Both the position numbers and the translations under genes were made by a program. The notes beneath the pieces were generated by a model that saw nothing but the letters and a program-made list of their open reading frames with translations, did no database searches and had not been told where the DNA came from. A DNA stretch of 15,866 bases, from NCBI GenBank assembly GCA_934500855.1, contig CAKSUH010000009.1:1-15866 (forward strand), read 5' to 3'. How positions within the stretch are numbered: position 1 is the first letter of the stretch; the number at the start of each line of letters is the position of its first letter. Source of the DNA: an uncultured Eubacteriales bacterium (GTDB lineage Bacteria; Bacillota; Clostridia; Oscillospirales; CAG-272). This document shows positions 6,801 through 13,300 of this stretch, piece after piece.

Positions 6801-6899
6801 GAAGGTGTAAGCAGGTTTCGCAGGGGTCGGAAGGGAGGACCTGATGTCTCCCCCGAAACCGATCGGTTGCTGTGATACCCGGGGTTCGCCTTCATTATA
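6795..6899. repeat. 105-bp element bounded by inverted -10 sequences
   Basis: TATAATGAAGG (6795-6805) and CCTTCATTATA (6889-6899) are perfect 11-bp inverted repeats. Including flanks, TGnTATAATGAAGGnG is shared in both arms. Inside lie GGTTTCG (6814-6820) with CGAAACC (6854-6860), and GGGAG with CTCCC around a short loop. The whole segment can be drawn as nested stems. Confidence 0.7.
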
Positions 6900-6922
6900 T
6901 CACAAAGCCGAAAGGAAATCAA
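6894..6922 (-). promoter_or_regulatory. Promoter of the solute-binding/LuxR operon
   Basis: On the minus strand TTGATT (6922-6917) is followed after 17 bp by TATAAT (6899-6894), preceded by TGA to give a perfect extended -10. The transcription start is expected near 6887. This is the strongest promoter for the two minus-strand genes. Confidence 0.8.
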
Positions 6923-6983
6923 GCGGAAAGCGGAGAGAAACAGAAAATTTATTTCCGAAAAGAAAAAAGGAGGGCTGAAGGAC

Positions 6984-7121
6984 ATGAACAAACAAAAAAC
7001 GAAATTCGGGAGGGAAACGGAGAACGCGCGAGACTGCCGCCGCAAAAAACGGAGCAGGCTCGGCGGGCTGCCTCGAAATCGGAGGAGAACCTTCGTCATC
7101 GGGAGCCCGGCGTTCGCGTGA
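6984..7121 (+). CDS. Possible small basic protein of 45 residues
   Basis: This short frame starts MNKQKTKFGRETENARDC and ends in a GSPAFA C-terminus before TGA at 7119-7121. A strong Shine-Dalgarno (AAAAAAGGAGGG) lies 9 nt before the ATG, which is the main reason to list it. The product is rich in Arg and Lys, with basic clusters CRRKKRSR and RNRRR, and has no membrane helix or recognisable domain. It lies in the leader of the lipoprotein cluster, so it could be a regulatory upstream ORF or a true small protein. The basic composition could equally be an accident of an A/G-rich purine tract. Confidence 0.3.
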   Translation: MNKQKTKFGRETENARDCRRKKRSRLGGLPRNRRRTFVIGSPAFA

Positions 7122-7281
7122 CGGCGCAGCAAAAACACGGAAGTTGCAAAGTTGCAACGGCTTGAACACTCCGCTCATCCCGAGTTCCGCGGCATCTGTT
7201 TCCTGCATCGGTCCGAAATCGCGGCTTCGGCTTGCGATTGGAAATATTTCCCCACAAACAGAAACAAAAAGGAGAAAAATC
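7122..7281 (+). promoter_or_regulatory. Leader upstream of the EF-Tu-like lipoprotein gene
   Basis: The segment contains GTTGCAAAGTTGCAAC (7143-7158), a repeated GTTGCAA whose second copy forms the palindrome GTTGCAAC. It also has a hairpin with a UUCG tetraloop (AATCGC 7217-7222, GCGATT 7234-7239) and the palindrome GGAAATATTTCC (7240-7251). I see no convincing -35/-10 pair. The Shine-Dalgarno AAAAAGGAG lies 7 nt before the ATG at 7282. Confidence 0.4.
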
Positions 7282-9786
7282 ATGAAACGAAAAAGACTCT
7301 TTACCGTATTTGCAGGCGTTCTGACCATTCTGTTGCTTCTTTCGGCGCTTGCGGCGTGCGGAAAAAAGCACACTTTTTCCGAGGAATGGAAGGCTGACGA
7401 ATCGAGCCATTGGCACGAATGCACGGCTAAAAAGCATACCGACACCTCAGAGAAAGAGGACCACGCGTTTGACGACGGCGAAATTACGACCCAACCTACC
7501 GAAACCGAAAAAGGCGTAAAGACCTTTACCTGCAAAATCTGCGGATACCGTAAAACCGAAGCGGTTGACACGCTTCCGCATACGCACAAATTCAACACCG
7601 AGGTCTGGGAAAAGGACCAAACGAACCACTGGCGCGCCGCAAGCTGTGAGCACACAACCGAAAAGGATGCGCTTGCCGCACATACTTTTTCCAAGTGGAC
7701 CGAAAAGACTCCTGCTGCCGTTCACGCCGATCGGGTGGAACAGCGCAGCTGTACGGTCTGCGGCTATGAGGAGACCCAAACCATAGCCGGAACCGCACTT
7801 CATTCCTATAACGAAAGTCAGTGGATGAAGGACGAAACCGGACACTGGCACGAAAGCACCTGCGCGGGGCATGATCCCAAACTGACCAAGGATTTTGCCG
7901 CACACAGCGGAGAGTGGACGGTGAAAACCGAGGCAAATTACGGGCAGAACCGCATAGAGCAACGCGATTGCGCAGTCTGCGGTTATCATGAGGAACGGGC
8001 TGTTGAAGGTTCGATGCTCCCGCCCAAGGCAAGAACGATTACAATTGACGATTCGTTTGACGGATTTGTATTTGACGGCACGCGTAAGTCGATTGAGAAA
8101 TACATCACCGTAACCAACAAAGAGGGCGGCATGAAGATCGAATACCGTCTTGCGGGTGCCGAGAATTGGTCCGTCGAAGCCCCGATCGAAGCGGGATCTT
8201 ATGAATATTCGGTTGTGTTGACCGGAACGCCCGAGTGGGCAGAGTGCTCGTTCAAATCATCGTTCCGTATCGCTCCATACGGGATTAAGCTGACCGCTTC
8301 CAAATTCGAGATTGAGTTGGGCGGCAGCCTTTCGGGCGGATCCTTCGGGCTGATGTGCGAGGATGTGTCCTCAAAGGTGAACAGCTGGACCGATTGGGTT
8401 ACGGTCTGCGTTCCCGAAGCGTATCGGGTCGCGGGCAGACACACCATCCCCGTAGGGGAGCTGTTTACGGACGAAGAAAACTTTACGGTTGACGCGGGCA
8501 GCCTTGAAACCGTTGAATTCCTCGTTCTGGACACTGCGGATTTCTATTGCGGCATTCGGGATATCTTTAGCATGAGCGACGGCAGTGTTCTGATCGAAAC
8601 CGTCATTGCACGCGGAACGCTGTACCCGGGCGATGAAATCTATATCCAGGAACTCGGCAAAACCATCACCGTAACGAAGATCGAGGCACATCGTAAGATA
8701 TTGGACAAAGCAACCGTCGGCGATACGGTTATGATGAAAATCACCGGCGCGACCAAAGAGGAACTGAAGCGGGGCTTTATGCTGGCAAAGCCGGATTCCA
8801 TGGAGGCTTATGACCGGTTTGTTGTGACCATCCGGTTCAGAACGAAAGAGGAAGGTGGCAGACACACACCGGCGCTTTCGGGCTATCCGCTTACCCTGCG
8901 GTTTACGGATACCGGCAAGGAGGTTGTCTGTAGAATTACGCTGCCGAACGGCATGGAGATGCTAGCCCCGGGAGAAACGCTGGAAGGTGTTGCGCTTGAT
9001 TTCGGAATACAGGAGGTCGGATTCGTCGGACGCAATTTCATCGTGATTGAAAGCGGAAAAACCATCGCAGAGGGAACGGTTACGGATGTGCACAGTCACA
9101 CAAAGACCTCCGTGCTGAGCAGCGGGCACTGCCTCTGCGGATATGATGTCAGCGACGATCTGGACGGAACGGGAGACAGCTGCACTTCCGGCAGAAAGCA
9201 CTATCTGAAAACGGAACAGAGAATTTTTGACATTGCCGTTTCGCCTTCCACCGGAAGCGGCACGGTCCGCTACAAGATCGGGCTTTCCGCCGCAGGCTTT
9301 ACTTTCCGCGTTTACGACGGCGGCAGTGTTTTGACCCCCGATGCGGACGGCGTGGTTGCACTCCGCGCCGATGCAACGAAGCTGCAGGTGATTGTGGTGG
9401 CAAGCGACAACGGGTATTGCGAGATGACGGTTACCAAAAATCCGCCTGTCAGACTGATTTTTGACGAAGCGACCGGTAAGGCAATCTCCGAAAAACTGTT
9501 TTACACCAAAGGCACAGCGAGTGAATATATCATCGGGCTCGGCGCACCGTCCGGAAATGCAGTCCGGTATACCTTCTCCCTTTCCAATTCGGCAAATTTC
9601 ATCCTGGCGGTGTATGACAGCGCAGGAAACAATATCATCTTGGATTCCACTTACAGCATTGTCCTCCCGCAGGGAACCGCGATTTCGGATTACAGAATGG
9701 TTGTGACCTGCACTTCCGTCGGCGGAAGATATGGGACGATCGGAGCTCAATGTCAGCTGACTGTCACTGCCACGACGGTAGCTTAA
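7282..9786 (+). CDS. Surface lipoprotein with HWHEC/CxxC modules and embedded EF-Tu domains 2-3
   Basis: The 834-residue product starts at ATG 7282 (AAAAAGGAG 7 nt upstream). A classic lipobox LAAC puts the lipidated cysteine at Cys26. Residues 30-245 hold three repeats of the W..D...HWHEC type (36-47, 109-122, 181-194), each followed by a TCxxCGY pair (84-89, 157-162, 230-235). About 252-332 is an MBG/Ig-like module (F.FDGT.KS..AGSYEYSV), and about 335-410 another beta module. Residues 413-604 align without large gaps to elongation factor Tu domains 2 and 3. The rest, about 645-719 and 738-831, looks like two copies of a beta-sandwich (RYKIGLS..FTFRVYD and RYTFSLS..FILAVYD). No GTPase domain, G1-G5 motifs or sortase signal is present. 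It should be anchored on the outer face of the membrane. Its function is unknown; binding of a protein or RNA partner is speculation. Confidence 0.9.
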   Translation: MKRKRLFTVFAGVLTILLLLSALAACGKKHTFSEEWKADESSHWHECTAKKHTDTSEKEDHAFDDGEITTQPTETEKGVKTFTCKICGYRKTEAVDTLPHTHKFNTEVWEKDQTNHWRAASCEHTTEKDALAAHTFSKWTEKTPAAVHADRVEQRSCTVCGYEETQTIAGTALHSYNESQWMKDETGHWHESTCAGHDPKLTKDFAAHSGEWTVKTEANYGQNRIEQRDCAVCGYHEERAVEGSMLPPKARTITIDDSFDGFVFDGTRKSIEKYITVTNKEGGMKIEYRLAGAENWSVEAPIEAGSYEYSVVLTGTPEWAECSFKSSFRIAPYGIKLTASKFEIELGGSLSGGSFGLMCEDVSSKVNSWTDWVTVCVPEAYRVAGRHTIPVGELFTDEENFTVDAGSLETVEFLVLDTADFYCGIRDIFSMSDGSVLIETVIARGTLYPGDEIYIQELGKTITVTKIEAHRKILDKATVGDTVMMKITGATKEELKRGFMLAKPDSMEAYDRFVVTIRFRTKEEGGRHTPALSGYPLTLRFTDTGKEVVCRITLPNGMEMLAPGETLEGVALDFGIQEVGFVGRNFIVIESGKTIAEGTVTDVHSHTKTSVLSSGHCLCGYDVSDDLDGTGDSCTSGRKHYLKTEQRIFDIAVSPSTGSGTVRYKIGLSAAGFTFRVYDGGSVLTPDADGVVALRADATKLQVIVVASDNGYCEMTVTKNPPVRLIFDEATGKAISEKLFYTKGTASEYIIGLGAPSGNAVRYTFSLSNSANFILAVYDSAGNNIILDSTYSIVLPQGTAISDYRMVVTCTSVGGRYGTIGAQCQLTVTATTVA
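8518..9093 (+). other. EF-Tu domain 2 + domain 3 segment inside the lipoprotein
   Basis: Residues 413-604 of the lipoprotein match, in order, landmarks of bacterial EF-Tu from memory: IRDIFSMS for IEDVFSIS, ARGTLYPGDEIYI for ERGIIKVGEEVEI, HRKILDKATVGD for FRKLLDEGRAGE, KRGFMLAKP for ERGQVLAKP, TKEEGGRHTPALSGY for SKDEGGRHTPFFKGY, ITLPNGMEMLAPGE for IELPEGVEMVMPGD, and FIVIESGKTIAEGTV for FAIREGGRTVGAGVV. The order and spacing are colinear, so homology is clear. The GTP-binding domain that precedes domain 2 in EF-Tu is replaced by Ig-like and Cys-rich export modules. Confidence 0.9.
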
Positions 9787-9814
9787 GGCAAAACAACACG
9801 GTTGGATCATTCGG

Positions 9815-9890
9815 CATTCCCGCCCTTGTACAACGGGGCGGGAATGGGCAGGGAAAATGCGGTCCCGGCAGATGAGGGCGCCGCATTTCC
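9815..9890 (+). other. Two hairpins after the lipoprotein gene, no U-tract
   Basis: CATTCCCGCCC (9815-9825) pairs perfectly with GGGCGGGAATG (9836-9846). A second stem pairs AAATGCGG (9855-9862) with CCGCATTT (9881-9888). No run of T follows either stem. They may stabilise the upstream mRNA or slow read-through rather than act as simple intrinsic terminators. Confidence 0.6.
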
Positions 9891-9932
9891 GACATCCTTG
9901 TAATGCCACGGCTTTTCGGAATGTGCGCGGTG

Positions 9933-9940
9933 AAAGGAGG
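9933..9940 (+). promoter_or_regulatory. Ribosome binding site that selects the start at 9948
   Basis: AAAGGAGG is followed by GATGCAA and ATG. The ATG at 9942 is only 1 nt away, while the one at 9948 is at 7 nt, so 9948 is preferred. An upstream in-frame start near 9903 has no such site. Confidence 0.65.
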
Positions 9941-9947
9941 GATGCAA

Positions 9948-10391
9948 ATGCCCGTAAAAGAGAAGAAACTGTTTGACGGTTTTTATATACCGATGATTCC
10001 CGATGCGGATTATTTTTCGGATACGGATATTCACGGCTGCAATTTTCTGTTTATCGATGACAGAAAAAAACGCTTTCTGTTCAGCTTTGAAAGCGGACTG
10101 GACTGCTTTGAACGGTGTCGGGATGACCCGAAATTCCGAAAATACTCCCATACCAAAGGGGAAAGAAGTCTGCATGTAATTCTGTGTGTTCGGGAGGACA
10201 ACGATCCTTTGAACAGTTACGGCTTTTTCGTGTGGGACACGCCGTTCGGTCGGCTGGAAGGACAGGTATCCCTCCCGCAGATGCGGGATTGGGACGGTTG
10301 CGTGTTTCCCGCACTTCTGGCGCTGATGGATGGATTGGAGCAATGCGAAAGCATTGAACATGAATTCGGAAAGGAACCCGGTAATGAATAA
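9948..10391 (+). CDS. Protein of unknown function, 147 residues
   Basis: I do not recognise this family. The product begins MPVKEKKLFDGFYIPMIPDA and lacks a signal peptide or membrane helix, so it should be cytosolic although both neighbours are exported. It is mixed alpha/beta by appearance, rich in Phe, Asp and Arg, with the stretch HGCNFLFIDDRKKRFLFSFES at about 29-49, a DTPFGRLEGQVSLP segment at about 96-109, and an acidic C-terminal helix (LMDGLEQCESIEHEF). The start is fixed by AAAGGAGG 7 nt upstream. Its stop overlaps the start of the giant surface protein gene by 8 nt in a different frame, so the two are probably translationally coupled. That placement suggests an accessory role, such as regulation or assembly of the surface protein, but this is inference. 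Confidence 0.75.
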   Translation: MPVKEKKLFDGFYIPMIPDADYFSDTDIHGCNFLFIDDRKKRFLFSFESGLDCFERCRDDPKFRKYSHTKGERSLHVILCVREDNDPLNSYGFFVWDTPFGRLEGQVSLPQMRDWDGCVFPALLALMDGLEQCESIEHEFGKEPGNE

Positions 10392-13300
10392 AAAAACAAT
10401 CAGAACGCTGAGCCTGCTCCTTGTCGTCATGCTGCTGCTCGGCTGTATGCCGTTCGGCATCCTGTCGGCGTCTGCCGCGGGAGGAAAAACTCCGACGGCT
10501 GAAGGATCTGCGGGAGAATACCGCATTGTTGCATGGGGCGGCATCATCAAAAAAGCAGGGGAAACCACCCCGCTCGGGGACAGCGTCCAAGCGGCTGCGG
10601 GAACGGTGCTGGAGATTTCGCTTGACGAAACCAAGTGGGCGGGTCACAGCTTTGCGTGTTGGCAATGCTCCGACGGAACGATTATCCCGGAGAAGTCGTT
10701 CCGCACGCTGGTTGACCGTTTGGCGGCATTTTACCCCGTATTTTCGGATCTAACGGGAAATTTCGGCGACTGGGAGGTCCTCTTCCGGGGGACCTACTGC
10801 ACGGACAGCATTTTGTATGCCCGCACGGACCCTGCAACCGGGCTTCGGGAATACAGGACCGAGAGAGCCTACCACACGGACTATACCTATGAGCGAATCA
10901 ACGGCGAAAAGCATCTCGTGCGCTGTCAGGATTGCCCGTATACGGACGAGAACTACCATTACTGGGATGCGGGTGTGGTGACCACGGAAGCCTCGCATCT
11001 GACAGACGGCGTAAAGACCTACACCTGTATACAATGCGGAGAGAAACGGTATGAGCTGATTGAAAGGAGCAACAGTCACACTTATCCGTTGTACCCGAAA
11101 GATTCCGACTATATCATCGATGAGCCTGCCGTGGGCAGAACGCCCGGGAAGAGGCATCTGAAATGTACGGTGTGCGGCTTTGAGCAGGAGCCGAAGGCGT
11201 ATATTCTGTCCGCTCTGCCGGAAAGCACCAAGAAAGTGCGGCACTTTACCTATGAGAGCAAGTCCCCCTACGGAGCAGGGTCCGGCTTGAACTCGGCGCG
11301 GGTTGAGGAGCATTATATCAGCGACAACGCCTACTACTTTTCGATCAAGGCGGAAGCCGTTGCGTATCAATTCGAGTTCCTGTGGGTGAATCACGGTGCG
11401 CACAGTCCGATTTACATTCGCTCCGGGACCCGCTACGGCACACCCGAGTCCGCTTATTACGGCATCATCGGTTATGCGGACAACCGGGAGGAATTCATTT
11501 CGATGATCAATTCCTCCCATATGCTTTCCGGTTATAACAACGGCAGGCTTTCCTCTCACCTGACCTCGGAATACAGCGGAAGCCGCTATTTTGAGAAGCT
11601 GTGGAATGACGACTACCAACGCACGAAGCTGAAGATCACAAAGGAAAATGTTACGCGTCCCGGCTGGAAAACGCCGCTGACCGAATATGAATACGATTAC
11701 GGATCGGGAAGAAAACCGCTCCTTTATGTGGACGAAAACAATGTCTGCGTGTTCCAGTATGTCGGACCGGGGGACTCGATGGAGCTGAAATTCACCGAGG
11801 AGCTGGATGAATTTCCGTTTCCCGAGCCCGATCGCGACAGGATTACCTGTTTCGGCTATGAGGTGACCGACGGAACCTATGCGGCAAAAGGGTGGGATCC
11901 ACATTACGGTATGATTTCGACGGAGACGGCTGACGATGAGCGCAGGGTGACGCCGCGTAACGCCGAAGCGGGAAAATACTTCAGCCATTGGGAAAAATAC
12001 AATTTCGATACGAAACGGTTTGAATACTGCACCGATGCGGCAACCTGGATCCCTTCCGTTTCGGATGTCACAAAGCTGAGAGCCGTTTTCAGGGATGTTA
12101 CCTATCACATCAAAGTCAATGGCGGATACTATCAGATCTCCGTCGGCTGGGAGAAATGGAGCGAGGAAACCTTTACCGAGGGAGATGTTCCGTACGGAAC
12201 GGAGATTCGCCTGTGGGCGGACGGAAGCACGGTTCCCGAAGGGAAGGAGACAGACTGCTTTGTCGATAAAAGCGGGGAACGGTTGAGCAGTTACCGCTTT
12301 GTGCCGAATGCCGACGGCGAATATACCATGACCTATAAAAATAAGGAAGCGTATTTCGACGCAGGCGCGCGCAACGGTGTGGTGAAAAAGGACGGCGAGG
12401 CTTTCAGCGGCGGCAGATTCCCCATCGGATCAAGCCTGACGCTGACCTCCGAGAGCACGGACGCTGCGCTTTATCCGTATTTTATCGGTTGGTGCAGGGT
12501 GCGCTACGGCGCAGGCGGAGAGGAATACACGGTCATTTCCGCCGACGCGACCTACACCGCAACGATAGAGGACGATACGGGCAACAACCGCATTGTCGCG
12601 GTCTGGAGCGCTTCGCCGACTCTGCCGGAGAAGCAGTGGCACAACATCCGTATCGTCAAGGGCTTTGCCAAACAGGATTATGACGGAGTTGCCGTTTCCT
12701 GCCTGCGCGTGCCCGACAACACCGAGTTGCTTGTTGTCCGCGATCCAACGGAAAAACTGAAGGTTCAGACATGGATTTCTTCCGATACCGACACGGGAAC
12801 CGTGATCGAAACAAAGTCGGCATCCGATTACGGCACACGGTTCCTTATCAACTCCGCTTCCTCCGACGGCGGCAAGGGGGACGGTAAATATGACGGGAAG
12901 GGCGGAAAACCGGGCGATGGCGGAACGGGCTATCCCGCGAATGTGACCGTCACGGGGACGGTTACGGTCTGCGCGGAAGATGCCCATGTGTGGAATGCGG
13001 GCATGGTTACAACTCCTCCCGACTATGAGCGGGACGGTGTGAAAACCTACACCTGCACGGTCTGCGGAACCGAGCGGACAGAGTCGGTAGCAAAGCTCGT
13101 CGGTTACTGCGTTCATGCCTGCAAAACCTGCGGCAACTGCACGCTGTCGGAAAATGATCCGACCTGTCGGGCCGAGCGCTGTACCTGCACCGCAAAGAAT
13201 CCCCCGATTCTGCTCAACCAAAGCGGAGACATTGCGGGCGTTTCGGGGAATGTCACGCTTTATGTGACGGAACTGATTACGGAGAACGACCGACCCGAGG

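Larger units (their letters stand above)
6649..6887 (-). promoter_or_regulatory. Structured 5' leader of the solute-binding/LuxR operon (~240 nt)
   Basis: From the predicted transcription start near 6887 to the ATG at 6648 there is no gene. The leader holds two similar CCCACCC...GGGTGGG hairpins, an outer 11-bp inverted repeat close to the ribosome binding site, and a GGTTTCG/CGAAACC repeat. The length and density of pairing suggest a cis-regulatory RNA. It does not match a riboswitch class I recognise. Confidence 0.4.

Noticed and set aside
5308..6810. Plus-strand open frame of 500 codons opposite the solute-binding protein
   Set aside because: The minus-strand product has a signal peptide, lipobox and family motifs; the plus frame has none.
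6795..6899. tRNA or known riboswitch within the nested inverted repeat
   Set aside because: No cloverleaf, no T-loop consensus and no riboswitch core that I can recognise.
6872..7165. 97-codon plus-strand frame in the intergenic region
   Set aside because: Starts at GTG without a Shine-Dalgarno, crosses the leftward promoter, and has low-complexity charged composition. The shorter frame at 6984 has a far better start.
10435..10450. LLLGC in the giant protein's signal peptide as a lipobox
   Set aside because: The hydrophobic segment continues past the cysteine to a good signal peptidase I site (SASAA), and the protein has its own C-terminal transmembrane anchor.
10750..12108. Minus-strand open frame of 452 codons
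   Set aside because: Antisense to the same giant gene, with Arg/Val/Ile-rich composition typical of reverse-complement translation.
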